Below are positions 45,468 through 55,791 of a stretch of DNA of 64,000 nucleotides, piece after piece. Position 1 is the stretch's first letter. Each line of letters opens with the position of its first letter. The notes beneath the pieces were generated by a model. That model worked only from the letters and a program-made list of their open reading frames with translations. It was not told the origin of the DNA and did not search any database. Made by a program: the position numbers and the translations under genes. The DNA comes from Pandoraea vervacti (lineage in GTDB: Bacteria; Pseudomonadota; Gammaproteobacteria; Burkholderiales; Burkholderiaceae): positions 1,984,001-2,048,000 of the forward strand of contig NZ_CP010897.2 of assembly GCF_000934605.2 (NCBI RefSeq). Reading direction: 5' to 3'.

Positions 45468-46949
45468 ATGCAATCGCTACCGCTTCTGAGTCTGGCCATC
45501 TGGCTGCCCATCATCTCGGGGATCGTCGTCCTCGCGGTGGGCAACGACCGCAATCCGGGCGGCGCACGCGCGCTGTCGCTCATCGGTTCGCTGCTGAGCT
45601 TCCTGGTCACGCTGCCGCTGATCTCGAATTTCGACGCCAAAGCGTCTGCGTTCCAGTTCGTCGAGAAATCGAGCTGGATCGAACGCTTCCACATCAACTA
45701 CTTCCTCGGCATCGACGGCATTTCGCTGTGGCTGGTCGTGCTCACGGCGCTCATCACGGTGATCGTGGTGATCGCGGGCTGGGAAGTGATCACGGAGCGT
45801 GTGGCGCAGTACATGGCCGCCTTCCTGATCCTCTCGGGCCTGATGATCGGCGTGTTCTCGGCGCAAGACGGCATGCTGTTCTACGTGTTCTTCGAAGCCA
45901 CGCTGATCCCGATGTATCTGATCATCGGTGTGTGGGGCGGACCGAACCGTGTGTACGCAGCGTTCAAGTTCTTCCTGTACACGCTGCTCGGCTCGCTGCT
46001 GATGCTCATCGCGCTGATCTATCTGTACAACGTGACGGGTTCGTTCACGCTGACCGACTGGTACGCCGCGAAGCTGCCGATGAACGTGCAGATACTGCTG
46101 TTCGTGGCCTTCTTCATGGCCTTCGCCGTGAAAGTGCCGATGTGGCCGGTGCACACCTGGCTGCCGGACGCGCACGTGGAAGCGCCGACGGGCGGCTCGG
46201 TCGTTCTGGCGGCGATCATGCTCAAGCTCGGCGCCTATGGCTTCCTGCGCTTCTCGCTGCCGATCGCACCGGACGCCAGCCATTACCTGTCGGGTCTGAT
46301 GGTGGCGCTCGCGCTGATCGCCATCGTCTACATCGGTCTCGTGGCACTGGTGCAGACCGACATGAAGAAGCTGGTGGCCTATTCGTCGATTGCTCACATG
46401 GGCTTCGCGATCCTCGGCTTTTTCATGTTCAGCGAAATCGGCATGCAGGGCGCGATGGTGCAGATGATCTCGCACGGTTTCGTCTCGGGCGCCATGTTCC
46501 TGTGTATCGGCGTGCTGTATGACCGCATGCATTCGCGCAACATCGCCGACTACGGCGGTGTCGTGAACACGATGCCGAAGTTCGCCGCGTTCCTCATGCT
46601 GTTCGCAATGGCCAACAGCGGTCTGCCGGCAACGTCGGGTTTCGTGGGGGAATTCCTGGTGATTCTCGGTGCCGTGAAGCTGAACTTCTGGGTGGGCCTG
46701 CTGGCTGCGACCTCGCTGATCACCGGCGCTGCGTATTCGCTGTGGATGTACAAGCGTGTGATTTTCGGCGCGATCGCCAACGATCACGTGCGCGAACTGG
46801 TGGATATCAACAAGCGCGAGTTCTTCATGCTGGCGGTACTGGCAGCGCTCACGCTGTTCATGGGTATCTATCCGAAGCCCTTTACGGACCTGATGCACAC
46901 CTCCGTGGTTAACCTCCTCGCCCACGTGGCGCAGACCAAGCTGCCGTAA
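45468..46949 (+). CDS. nuoM: NADH-quinone oxidoreductase subunit M
   Basis: ND4-type antiporter-like proton-pumping subunit, 493 aa, with 14 expected membrane segments. The pump Glu is in YVFFEATLIPMYLIIGVWGG near residue 144. The channel Lys is in FAVKVPMWPVHTWLPDAHVE and the second Lys in MKKLVAYSSIAHMGF. It is 18 bp from nuoL. Confidence 0.98.
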   Translation: MQSLPLLSLAIWLPIISGIVVLAVGNDRNPGGARALSLIGSLLSFLVTLPLISNFDAKASAFQFVEKSSWIERFHINYFLGIDGISLWLVVLTALITVIVVIAGWEVITERVAQYMAAFLILSGLMIGVFSAQDGMLFYVFFEATLIPMYLIIGVWGGPNRVYAAFKFFLYTLLGSLLMLIALIYLYNVTGSFTLTDWYAAKLPMNVQILLFVAFFMAFAVKVPMWPVHTWLPDAHVEAPTGGSVVLAAIMLKLGAYGFLRFSLPIAPDASHYLSGLMVALALIAIVYIGLVALVQTDMKKLVAYSSIAHMGFAILGFFMFSEIGMQGAMVQMISHGFVSGAMFLCIGVLYDRMHSRNIADYGGVVNTMPKFAAFLMLFAMANSGLPATSGFVGEFLVILGAVKLNFWVGLLAATSLITGAAYSLWMYKRVIFGAIANDHVRELVDINKREFFMLAVLAALTLFMGIYPKPFTDLMHTSVVNLLAHVAQTKLP

Positions 46950-46969
46950 TCGGGGAGGACATCTAGATC

Positions 46970-48439
46970 ATGCAAAACATTAATCTGCTGCCTGCATTGC
47001 CGGAGGCCATCCTGCTGCTCATGATCCTCGTGATCATGATGTGCGACGCGTTCCTCGGCCAGACGCGCAAGCTCAACTACGTGCTGGCGCTCATCACGTC
47101 GGCTGTCGTTTCCGTGCTGTGGGCGTGCAACGCCGGGGACTCGACGTCGCATTACCTGTTCGGCAACGTGTTCATCGCCGACCCGATGTCGAACCTGCTC
47201 AAGGCCTTCGGTGGCCTGGCAACGTTCGTCACCTTCATCTACGGCCAGAAGTATCTGGAAGCGCGCGGCCTCGCCCGTGGCGACTTCTACGTCCTCAGCC
47301 TGTTCTCGCTGCTCGGCCTGTCGGTGATGATCTCCGGCAACAGCTTCCTGACGCTCTATCTGGGTCTGGAACTGATGTCGCTGTCGCTGTACGCCCTGGC
47401 TGCCGTGTGGCGCGACTCGACGAATGCGACCGAGTCGGCCATGAAGTACTACGTGCTGGGCGCGCTCGCGTCGGGCTTCCTGCTGTACGGCATGTCGATG
47501 ATGTACGGTGCAACCGGTTCGCTCGAACTCGCGAAGGTCTTCGAAGTGATCGCCTCGGGCGCCGTGAACAAGATCGTGCTGGTGTTCGGCGTGGTGTTCG
47601 TGGTGGCCGGTCTGGCGTTCAAGCTGGGGGCCGCGCCGTTCCACATGTGGGTGCCGGACGTCTATCAGGGCGCGCCGACCCCGGTGACGCTGCTCATCGG
47701 CGGTGCACCGAAGCTGGGCGCCTTTGCACTGCTGCTGCGCTTGCTCGTCGAAGGCATGTTGCCGCTGGCGATCGACTGGCAACAGATGCTGATCATCCTG
47801 GCAGTGCTCTCGCTGGTGATCGGTAACCTGACGGCCATCGTGCAGACCAACGTCAAGCGTCTGCTGGCTTACTCGACGATCTCGCATATGGGCTTCGTGC
47901 TGCTGGGCATGCTCTCGGGCGTGGTGGGCGGCAAGATCGACGGTATCGCCGACGCCTACGGCTCGTCGCTGTTCTACAGCGTGATCTACCTGCTGACCAC
48001 GCTGGGCACGTTCGGTATCGTGCTGCTGCTCTCGCGTCAGGGCTTCGAGGCCGAGAACCTCTCGGACCTGAAGGGTCTGAACCAGCGTAGCCCGTGGTTC
48101 GCGTTCGTCATGCTGATGCTGATGTTCTCGCTGGCCGGCATTCCGCCGCTCGCCGGGTTCTACGCCAAGCTGGCCGTGCTGCAAGCGGTCGTGAACGCCG
48201 GTATGGTGTGGCTGGCTGTGGTGGCCGTGATCGCTTCGCTGATCGGTGCGTTCTACTACCTGCGTGTCGTGAAGCTGATGTACTTCGACAAGGCCGAAGA
48301 CACCAACGCGCTGCAAGGTGGCGGCGCCATGCGCTTCGTCCTGTCGATCAACGGTCTGGCCATGCTCTATCTGGGCCTGATGCCGGGGTCGCTGATGGAC
48401 TGGTGCCTGCGCACGATCAAGCTGACGCTGGCGAGTTGA
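46970..48439 (+). CDS. nuoN: NADH-quinone oxidoreductase subunit N
   Basis: ND2-type antiporter-like proton-pumping subunit, 489 aa. The pump Glu is in LYLGLELMSLSLYALAAVWR. The channel Lys is in GLAFKLGAAPFHMWVPDVYQ and the second Lys in NVKRLLAYSTISHMGFVLLG. It begins 20 bp after nuoM and is the last complex I structural gene. Confidence 0.98.
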   Translation: MQNINLLPALPEAILLLMILVIMMCDAFLGQTRKLNYVLALITSAVVSVLWACNAGDSTSHYLFGNVFIADPMSNLLKAFGGLATFVTFIYGQKYLEARGLARGDFYVLSLFSLLGLSVMISGNSFLTLYLGLELMSLSLYALAAVWRDSTNATESAMKYYVLGALASGFLLYGMSMMYGATGSLELAKVFEVIASGAVNKIVLVFGVVFVVAGLAFKLGAAPFHMWVPDVYQGAPTPVTLLIGGAPKLGAFALLLRLLVEGMLPLAIDWQQMLIILAVLSLVIGNLTAIVQTNVKRLLAYSTISHMGFVLLGMLSGVVGGKIDGIADAYGSSLFYSVIYLLTTLGTFGIVLLLSRQGFEAENLSDLKGLNQRSPWFAFVMLMLMFSLAGIPPLAGFYAKLAVLQAVVNAGMVWLAVVAVIASLIGAFYYLRVVKLMYFDKAEDTNALQGGGAMRFVLSINGLAMLYLGLMPGSLMDWCLRTIKLTLAS

Positions 48440-48502
48440 TTCGTCCAGCCTGAGGCGATACGGAAGCACGGTAATACGGAAATAGGGAAGGAGAGTCGAA
48501 CG

Positions 48503-48820
48503 ATGGGCATGTCGGCAGGAGGAACGCTGGTGATTCTGCTGGCCGTGCTGGGCGCGAACCTGCCGTTCGTGAACCAGCGGTTGATCGGCCTTCTCCCACG
48601 CAAGGCGGCGGTCAAGCCGTTGTGGCTGCGTCTGATCGAGATGGTGGTGGCGTACTTCGTTGTGGGGGCGCTGGGCTACCTGATCGAGTCGGGGATCGGT
48701 AACGTGTTCTCGCAGGGTTGGGAATTCTACGCCGTGACCGCAAGCCTGTTTGTCGTGTTCGCGTTTCCGGGCTTCGTCTACCGGTATTTGTGGCGCCATC
48801 GACCGGCGGCTGCCGCGTGA
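48503..48820 (+). CDS. DUF2818 membrane protein, nuo-linked
   Basis: 105 aa with three hydrophobic segments (about 6-25, 43-64 and 75-96). The sequence LAVLGANLPFVNQRL and the C-terminal YRYLWRHRP are typical of DUF2818. The family is found in betaproteobacteria directly after nuoN, 63 bp downstream here, which suggests an assembly or accessory role for complex I, but no function is proven. It ends just before a strong terminator. Confidence 0.88.
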   Translation: MGMSAGGTLVILLAVLGANLPFVNQRLIGLLPRKAAVKPLWLRLIEMVVAYFVVGALGYLIESGIGNVFSQGWEFYAVTASLFVVFAFPGFVYRYLWRHRPAAAA

Positions 48821-48837
48821 GATGGATGCTTCGCAAG

Positions 48838-48867
48838 ACGCCGCCCCGAGGGCGGCGTTTTGTATTT
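48838..48867 (+). terminator. terminator of the nuo operon
   Basis: ACGCCGCCC (48838-48846), loop CGA, GGGCGGCGT (48850-48858), then TTTTGTATTTT. It begins about 17 bp after the DUF2818 stop. Confidence 0.85.
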
Positions 48868-48899
48868 TGGGTTCGCCAATTTTCAGCCGTGGAGGGCTT

Positions 48900-49493
48900 A
48901 TGACCCAACCTCAGAACGACGATCTGCACCTGATCGAGACGGGTATCGAGAGCGATACCGTCTATGAAGGCGCGTTCCTGACCATCAAGCGCGATCGTGT
49001 GCGCCTGCCCGACGGCAAGACGGCGATCCGCGAGTATACGACTCACCCCGGGGCGGTGATGGTCATTCCGCTGTTCGAAGACGCACAGGTGCTTATGGAG
49101 CGTCAATATCGTTATCCGCTCCAGCGCGTGATGACGGAGTTGCCGGCCGGCAAGCTCGACGAAGCGGAAGGCGGACTGGTGTGCGGGCAGCGCGAACTGC
49201 TCGAAGAAACCGGCTACATGGCCAGTCGCTGGGACTATCTCACGCGGATTCACCCGGTGATTTCCTATTCGACCGAGTTCATCGATATCTGGTTGGCGCG
49301 CGATCTGACGAAGGGCGAGCAGCGTCTGGACGAGGGAGAGTTTCTCGATGTCTTCAAGATGCCCGCGACGGAACTGATCCAGTGGGTGCGGGACGGACGG
49401 ATCACGGACGTCAAGACGATCATCGGCGCGTTTTGGCTGGAGAAGATATTATCGGGAGTCTGGCAGCCCGGCGAACGTTCGCCGTTGCGCTGA
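48900..49493 (+). CDS. Nudix hydrolase (ADP-ribose pyrophosphatase type)
   Basis: 197 aa. The Nudix box starts at GKLDEAEGGL and ends RELLEETGY, a complete GX5EX7REUXEEXGU near residue 84-106. The N-terminal beta-rich part (YEGAFLTIKRDRVRLPDGK) and the ISYSTEFIDIWLARDL segment match ADP-ribose pyrophosphatases. The ATG at 48900 has GGAGGG just upstream. It lies directly after the nuo terminator. Confidence 0.9.
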   Translation: MTQPQNDDLHLIETGIESDTVYEGAFLTIKRDRVRLPDGKTAIREYTTHPGAVMVIPLFEDAQVLMERQYRYPLQRVMTELPAGKLDEAEGGLVCGQRELLEETGYMASRWDYLTRIHPVISYSTEFIDIWLARDLTKGEQRLDEGEFLDVFKMPATELIQWVRDGRITDVKTIIGAFWLEKILSGVWQPGERSPLR

Positions 49494-49565
49494 TTTCCCG
49501 TCACACGGTCATTTTTCGATCCCTGACCCCGGCGTTGGCCGGGGCGAGGACATCTACGTTGCATC

Positions 49566-50051
49566 ATGAAGGTTTTTGATCTGCGTTGTGCCCATGAGCA
49601 CACCTTCGAGGGCTGGTTCGGCTCGGAGGACGATTACCTCTCGCAGCAGGCGCGGGGGCTCGTCAGCTGCCCGGTGTGCGGCGATACGGCCATCGTGCGC
49701 ACGCCGTCTGCGCCCCGGCTGAATCTGTCCGGGGCGACCGCTCGTGCGGACGCGCCGGCGACACCCGTGGGCCACGGCCCGGCGCGTGCGGATGCGCCGT
49801 CGCCGGAAGCCGCCCAGGCACAGCGTCAGTTGCAGACGCTATGGATGAAGGCGATACGGCACGTCATCGCCAATACCGAGGACGTCGGCAACAACTTCGC
49901 CGAAGAGGCTCGCAAGATTCACTATCAGGAAGCCCCGGAGCGCAACATCCGCGGTACGACGTCGCGTGAAGAAGCCGAGGCGCTCGCGGACGAGGGCATC
50001 GACATCATGTCGCTGCCGCTACCCGACGGCGTGAAGGAAACGCTGCAATAG
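49566..50051 (+). CDS. DUF1178 protein with a zinc-ribbon-like motif
   Basis: 161 aa. The N-terminus MKVFDLRCAHEHTFEGWFGS followed by SCPVCGD is typical of DUF1178; the Cys-X-His and Cys-X2-Cys sites could bind zinc. The middle (about 55-85) is Ala/Pro-rich linker. The conserved C-terminal part has FAEEARKIHYQEAPERNIRG and ends DIMSLPLPDGVKETLQ. Function unknown. It is separated from the Nudix gene by 72 bp in the same direction; this pairing is common in betaproteobacteria. Confidence 0.88.
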   Translation: MKVFDLRCAHEHTFEGWFGSEDDYLSQQARGLVSCPVCGDTAIVRTPSAPRLNLSGATARADAPATPVGHGPARADAPSPEAAQAQRQLQTLWMKAIRHVIANTEDVGNNFAEEARKIHYQEAPERNIRGTTSREEAEALADEGIDIMSLPLPDGVKETLQ

Positions 50052-50261
50052 CGATCCTGAGGCGCGCGGCGCTTCCTGGATGCCCTCAGACGCCCCCGCC
50101 AAGCGCGCTACAAGCCATTCAGGGCCCTCCAAGGCACACCACGCCCGCCACACACACACTGGGTCTCGACGGCCGGGTGGCGTCATGCATAATGCTCATC
50201 AGACGCATGCCGATTCCGATCGCGCCATGCACATCGATCACTCGCACACCGGGAGGTTGGG

Positions 50262-50729
50262 ATGGCAACGCTTGAGTATTACTTTGAAGACTTCGCCGTC
50301 GGCGACACCTTCGATCTTGGCGAATACACGTTCACGGCGGACGAAATCGTCCATTTCGCGCGGCAGTTCGATCCGCAACCCTTTCACATCGACGAAGCCG
50401 CCGGGCGCGAGTCGCATTTCGGCGGGCTGGTGGCCAGCGGGTGGCACACGTGCAGCATCATGATGCGCATGAACGTCGACAAGTTGCTGTCGCGCTCGTC
50501 GAGCATGGGGTCACCCGGGGTCGAGCAGATCGAGTGGCTCAAGCCGGTGCGCCCCGGCGATACCGTAACGGTCACGAGCAGCACGCTCGAAGTGCGCGCC
50601 TCGAAGAGTCGTCCGGATCGCGGCATCGTGCGTCAACTGTGGACGGCGACGAATCAGCATGGTGAAGAAGTCTGCCGCTTCCGGGGCACCGGACTGTATC
50701 TGAAGCGGACTGCTCAACCGTCTGTGTAG
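50262..50729 (+). CDS. MaoC-family dehydratase
   Basis: Hot-dog-fold enzyme of 155 aa, (R)-specific enoyl-CoA hydratase-like. The active-site segment FARQFDPQPFHIDEAAGRE gives the Asp and His of the R-hydratase motif near residues 31-40. The downstream SHFGGLVASGWHT is the conserved turn. Expected reaction: hydration of a trans-2-enoyl-CoA to the (R)-3-hydroxyacyl-CoA. A strong GGGAGGTTGGG ribosome site precedes the ATG. Confidence 0.9.
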   Translation: MATLEYYFEDFAVGDTFDLGEYTFTADEIVHFARQFDPQPFHIDEAAGRESHFGGLVASGWHTCSIMMRMNVDKLLSRSSSMGSPGVEQIEWLKPVRPGDTVTVTSSTLEVRASKSRPDRGIVRQLWTATNQHGEEVCRFRGTGLYLKRTAQPSV

Positions 50730-50866
50730 GCCAACCGGCAGTGCCGCTCGACGTTGCAGCGCAGGAGGACGGTCGTTGCGGCGTCGGACGTATCGAGAGC
50801 GCCGTTCGCGGCGCCCGTGTGGCTACCCGCCCGAAGGCGCCGACGCCCCCTCGAACGGCCGCGTCG

Positions 50867-51202
50867 TCAGTGCGACAAATCGCTCACCGATGCCGACGGC
50901 GCGTCGTGCTTGACCTGCTTGATGCCGTCTTCCATCTGTTCCGCGTTGGAGAACATCTGGCTCTGACCGATGATCTCGCCGTTGCGAGCCTTGAGCACGA
51001 AGTAGGGACGGCCCGATGTCGAGGTCTTGCGCTCAAAACGGTGATCCTCGGCGGAGTTCTTCCGAACGGACTCGATGCCGTTCTGCGCGGAGGCGCGCGC
51101 TTTGTAACTCTCGGAGGAGAGAATGGTGTGGCCGCTCTCGCCCAGCAGGTGAAAGTGGAATTCACCGTTGGGGCTGCGCTTGAGTTCGAACTTGCCTGAC
51201 AT
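50867..51202 (-). CDS. YegP/DUF1508 tandem-repeat protein
   Basis: 111 aa made of two copies of the DUF1508 beta-alpha fold (about 3-50 and 55-103): FELKRSPNGEFHFHLLGESG with the SYKARASAQNGIESVRKN helix, then FERKTSTSGRPYFVLKARNG with its own helix. The family is cytoplasmic and of unknown function. ATG 51202 is chosen because MSGKFELKR is the family start; a longer frame to 51256 lacks similarity. Confidence 0.9.
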   Translation of the reverse strand: MSGKFELKRSPNGEFHFHLLGESGHTILSSESYKARASAQNGIESVRKNSAEDHRFERKTSTSGRPYFVLKARNGEIIGQSQMFSNAEQMEDGIKQVKHDAPSASVSDLSH

Positions 51203-51411
51203 ATGTGGATCTCCCGGATCTTCCAATGGCCAGCGGCGAGGGACTGCGAACTGCAAGGTGACGGCGGCGTTGCGCCGCGTCGGAGAATGCGCCTAGATTA
51301 GCACCGCCCGGTCTGCGGCGATACCGCACTTTGTTTCGAAGTGTAAACCACTTTGCGCGCCGCACCGCCGAAGGGCCGCCGCCATGACGACTGCCCTCCG
51401 GGGGCGACGAA

Positions 51412-52104
51412 TCAGCGCCGCGCGTACTGCGTGGCGCCAAACAGCATCTCGCGCGCCTTGTCGTCCTGCAACGGCTTGCGGGCGTCGGCCAGTACCTTGA
51501 CGCCGCGCTGGACCGCCGGACGCACCTCGATCGCCTCGAACCACTTCTGTACGTTAGGAAAGTCGGACAGCTCGACGCCCTGATTCTTCCACGAACGCAA
51601 CCATGGCCAGATGGCGATGTCGGCCACCGTGTACATGTCGCCGGCAACATACGGATGGTCGCCAAGTCGCTTGTCGAGCACGCCGTACAGACGTCGCGCC
51701 TCGTTGGTGTAGCGCTTGATCGCGTAATCGATCTTCTCGGGGGCGTAGATCCGGAAGTGATGTGCCTGACCGAGCATCGGCCCGACCCCTCCCATCTGGA
51801 ACATCAGCCATTGCAGCGTTTCGTATTTGCCGCGCACGTCTTCCGGGAGAAAACGGCCGGTCTTGCCCGCCAGATACAGCAGAATCGCCCCCGATTCGAA
51901 CAGGGAGATCGGCTTGCCGTCCGGCCCGTCTTCGTCAACGATGGCGGGTATCTTGTTGTTCGGCGAGATGGCGAGAAATTCGTCCTTGAACTGATCGCCC
52001 GCGCCGATATCGACGGCATGGGCGTGGTACGCGAGCCCACACTCTTCGAGCATGATGTGGACCTTGTGGCCGTTGGGCGTGGCCCAGGAATAGACCTGAA
52101 TCAA
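51412..52104 (-). CDS. glutathione S-transferase, Nu class (YfcG/YghU-like)
   Basis: 230 aa from TTG 52104, which has AGGAG 8 nt upstream and gives MIQVYSWATPNGHKVHIML, the family start; an ATG 11 codons earlier adds unrelated residues. The thioredoxin-like half (1-80) has the conserved Thr-Pro-Asn of Nu-class GSTs, which use these residues instead of Cys or Ser and act as disulfide-bond reductases. The FESGAILLYLAGKTGRFLP turn and the helical C-terminal half (DMYTVADIAIWPWL) are intact. Confidence 0.9.
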   Translation of the reverse strand: MIQVYSWATPNGHKVHIMLEECGLAYHAHAVDIGAGDQFKDEFLAISPNNKIPAIVDEDGPDGKPISLFESGAILLYLAGKTGRFLPEDVRGKYETLQWLMFQMGGVGPMLGQAHHFRIYAPEKIDYAIKRYTNEARRLYGVLDKRLGDHPYVAGDMYTVADIAIWPWLRSWKNQGVELSDFPNVQKWFEAIEVRPAVQRGVKVLADARKPLQDDKAREMLFGATQYARR

Positions 52105-52270
52105 TTTGCGGCTCCTCGTGGATCCTCGTGGATGCATCGGTCGGCAGACAGCGCTGCCGGGAAAGCTACCGGAAAAACTGCCCGGAAATTACACCACAGA
52201 ACGTTTTTCCCTGCCGACCATGGGGTTGGTCGCCCGCTCGGCACCGCGCTCAGGGGCCGCGCTCCGGACC

Positions 52271-52292
52271 CCTCAGTACCCCTCAGTACCCC

Positions 52293-52310
<18 letters not shown>
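52271..52310. repeat. 10-bp tandem repeat at the 3' end of the acyl-CoA dehydrogenase gene
   Basis: Four copies of CCTCAGTACC (the last one ends in G) in direct tandem. The stop codon of the minus-strand acyl-CoA dehydrogenase lies inside the array, so the last residues (TEGY) are encoded by the repeat. Because the unit is 10 bp, copy-number change could alter the tail or the sequence just past the stop. Confidence 0.9.
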
Positions 52311-53552
<1,242 letters not shown>

Positions 53553-53600
53553 GGGGTCTCCGTTCGATGAGGTGTGGCTGTCGTGCGATGGCGCTTGCCA

Positions 53601-54707
53601 CTAGCGCTCAGATTGTTGCGCGCGTTGCGCGTACGCCCATGCCAGCTCGGCCATCGGACGCGCGCGTCGGCCGGCGTCCATCGCTTGCTGACTCGCGGCC
53701 GTGCCGTCGCTCACGCGTTTCATGATGCCTTGCAGAATCGCCGCGATGCGAAACATGTTGTAGGCCAGATAGAAGTGCCACTGCGCGGGCGGCGCGATGC
53801 CTGTGCGCTCGCTGTAGCGGCGAATGTAGACATCTTCCGGAGGAATGCCGAGCGAGAGCCAGTCGAGGCCCGCGATGCCGCGAAACACGCCCGGGCTCAC
53901 ATGCCACGCCATGCAGTGATAGCTGAAGTCGGCCAGTGGATCGCCCAGGGTGGAGAGCTCCCAGTCGAGCACGGCGAGCACGCGCGGCTCGCTCGGATGG
54001 AAGATCAGGTTATCGAGGCGGAAGTCGCCATGCACGATGGTCGTGCGCTCCGGCGCTTCGGGCGTGTGCGGCGGCAGATGCGCTGGCAGCCAGTCGATGA
54101 GACGGTCCATGGCGTCGATGGGCGCTGTCTCCGAGGCGCGGTACTGCTTGCTCCACCGCGCGATCTGGCGTGCGATGTAGTCGCCCGGCTTCCCGTACGA
54201 CTCGAGACCGATCGCACGATAGTCGACCCGGTGCAGCGCGGCAATGACGCGATTCATTTCGTCGTAGATGGCGCCGCGTTCGACCGGCGTCATGCCGGGC
54301 AGCGACGGGTCCCACAACACGCGTCCTTCCACGAAATCCATGACGTAGAACGCGAGTCCGATCACGCCTTCGTCCTCGCAAAGCGCGCGCATGCGGGCGA
54401 CGGGGACATCGGTGGCGGCCAGGGCATGCATGACGCGATACTCGCGCTCGATGGCGTGCGCCGAGGGCAGCAGTTTTGCCGCAGGCGCCGGCTTGGTGCG
54501 AAGCACGTAGGCGGCGGTGGGCGTCGTCAGGCGATAGGTCGGATTGGATTGGCCGCCATTGAACTGCGTGATGGCGAGCGGCCCGGCGAAGCCGTCGATG
54601 TGCGCGGCGAGCCAGCGCTCGAGCGCCCCGGCATCGAAGGGCAGACGTGCACCTAATGCACGCTCGCCTGCAAACGCGGAAAAGTCCTGTACAAGCTCAT
54701 CGGCCAT
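53601..54707 (-). CDS. aminoglycoside-phosphotransferase-fold kinase of the acyl-CoA-linked group
   Basis: 368 aa. Kinase-like fold: QFNGGQSNPTYRL is the glycine-rich nucleotide loop near residue 47, the Brenner motif is IVHGDFRLDNLIFH near residue 228, and the metal-binding DWELSTLGDPLADFSY follows. This is not an antibiotic-resistance enzyme: it matches the group next to or fused with acyl-CoA dehydrogenases (ACAD10/11 N-terminal domain, LvaA). ATG 54707 has CAGGAGACAGC just upstream; longer frames lack similarity. In LvaA the reaction is phosphorylation of a 4-hydroxyacyl-CoA. Confidence 0.9.
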   Translation of the reverse strand: MADELVQDFSAFAGERALGARLPFDAGALERWLAAHIDGFAGPLAITQFNGGQSNPTYRLTTPTAAYVLRTKPAPAAKLLPSAHAIEREYRVMHALAATDVPVARMRALCEDEGVIGLAFYVMDFVEGRVLWDPSLPGMTPVERGAIYDEMNRVIAALHRVDYRAIGLESYGKPGDYIARQIARWSKQYRASETAPIDAMDRLIDWLPAHLPPHTPEAPERTTIVHGDFRLDNLIFHPSEPRVLAVLDWELSTLGDPLADFSYHCMAWHVSPGVFRGIAGLDWLSLGIPPEDVYIRRYSERTGIAPPAQWHFYLAYNMFRIAAILQGIMKRVSDGTAASQQAMDAGRRARPMAELAWAYAQRAQQSER

Positions 54708-54840
54708 GCTGTCTCCTGCATTTCCGGTGCTGCGTTGATCCAGACTGGTTCGTCGAGACTGATGCGTCAGATCTCGTTCTGATGCGTGGGCGCAATGCTC
54801 CGAGTGCGCTCCCGGGCGGTCGTGTGCCGTCTTAGCGCGA

Positions 54841-55620
54841 CTACCGTGAGCGCAGAAACGACGCGAAGATCTTTTCCATGACGGTGAGTCGGTTCCCCAC
54901 GTGCAACGGCTGCGGTGGCGCGAAGTTCGTGAGACGCACGACCCAGTCGTCCGGCTTGTCGCCCACGTCCAGCGCATTGATGCATGCCGGCGCCTGTGCA
55001 AGCTGGCCGAGGAAAAGACGCCCCTGCGGATGCAGGGCATGCGAGAGGATCGCGCGATTGACGCCGCCGTGCAATACGAGCAGTACGGTATCCCATGATT
55101 TGTCGGCGCGCAGTTCGGCCAGCGGCGGAATCACACGATCGAGCAACTCGCGCACCGATTCGCCGTTCAGAAAGCGTGTGGCTTCCGGCACCAGGCCGTC
55201 GAACGCGCCGAGGAACGCCTGCGCCAGGTCGGCGGGCGCGAGACCCGAGATGCTGCCGGCGCGGATCTCCTGCCAGCATGTCCACGTCTCGATGTCGACG
55301 TGTTGCCCGGTCTCGGCCAGCACGCGCTCGGCCGTCTCGCGCGTGCGCGGCAGTCCGCTCACGATCACGCGGTCGAAGCGCAGATTCTCTGCGGCGAACG
55401 CGCGCCCGGCCGCACTGGCCTGTTCGCGCCCCAGCGCGTTGAGCGACACGGTATCGGCGTCGATGGGCTTGCCGCTGTCGTCGAAATAGGTGACGTCGCC
55501 GTGGCGCATCAGGTAAATGCGTCGGCGGCCCGGCGGGGTGAACGTCAAAGGACCCGTTGCGGCGCCGGACGCGGTGCCAGGGTTATGGCCGGTGGGGTTG
55601 GAGGTGCCGGGGGAACTCAT
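54841..55620 (-). CDS. histidine phosphatase (PGAM-like) family protein
   Basis: 259 aa. The catalytic motif is R39-H40-G41 in IYLMRHGDVTYFD. The second active-site His is in VLLVLHGGVNRAIL, and IVSGLPRTRETAE gives the phosphate-binding Arg. The first 30 residues are a Ser/Pro/Thr/Gly-rich leader. ATG 55620 has AGGAGA 9 nt upstream. It lies between the kinase-fold and enoyl-CoA hydratase genes, same strand, with gaps of 133 and 171 bp. The substrate is unknown; a phosphorylated acyl-CoA or by-product is only a guess from position. Confidence 0.88.
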   Translation of the reverse strand: MSSPGTSNPTGHNPGTASGAATGPLTFTPPGRRRIYLMRHGDVTYFDDSGKPIDADTVSLNALGREQASAAGRAFAAENLRFDRVIVSGLPRTRETAERVLAETGQHVDIETWTCWQEIRAGSISGLAPADLAQAFLGAFDGLVPEATRFLNGESVRELLDRVIPPLAELRADKSWDTVLLVLHGGVNRAILSHALHPQGRLFLGQLAQAPACINALDVGDKPDDWVVRLTNFAPPQPLHVGNRLTVMEKIFASFLRSR

Positions 55621-55746
55621 GCGGAAATTCTCCTGATCGATGCCGGGCTGTCGGCCACAACGTCGCAGATGCCAACGACCAATACCGACGACGGGTGTCT
55701 ACGAAGGGGCGCTGACGACCGGGCTTCGACCGTCGGAAGTTGAGGG

Positions 55747-55777
55747 TCGGTGCACGCCAATGGTTCGTGTGCACCGA
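55747..55777. repeat. 9-bp inverted repeat between the hydratase and phosphatase genes
   Basis: TCGGTGCAC (55747-55755) and GTGCACCGA (55769-55777) around 13 nt, in the gap upstream of the histidine phosphatase on the minus strand. No T-run follows, so it could be an operator for an internal promoter or a transcript hairpin. Confidence 0.4.
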
Positions 55778-55791
55778 ATGTTTTCACACGA

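Noticed and set aside
53601..54707. Aminoglycoside resistance gene
   Set aside because: The fold is APH, but the acyl-CoA dehydrogenase neighbour and sequence group point to acyl-CoA metabolism, not antibiotic modification.
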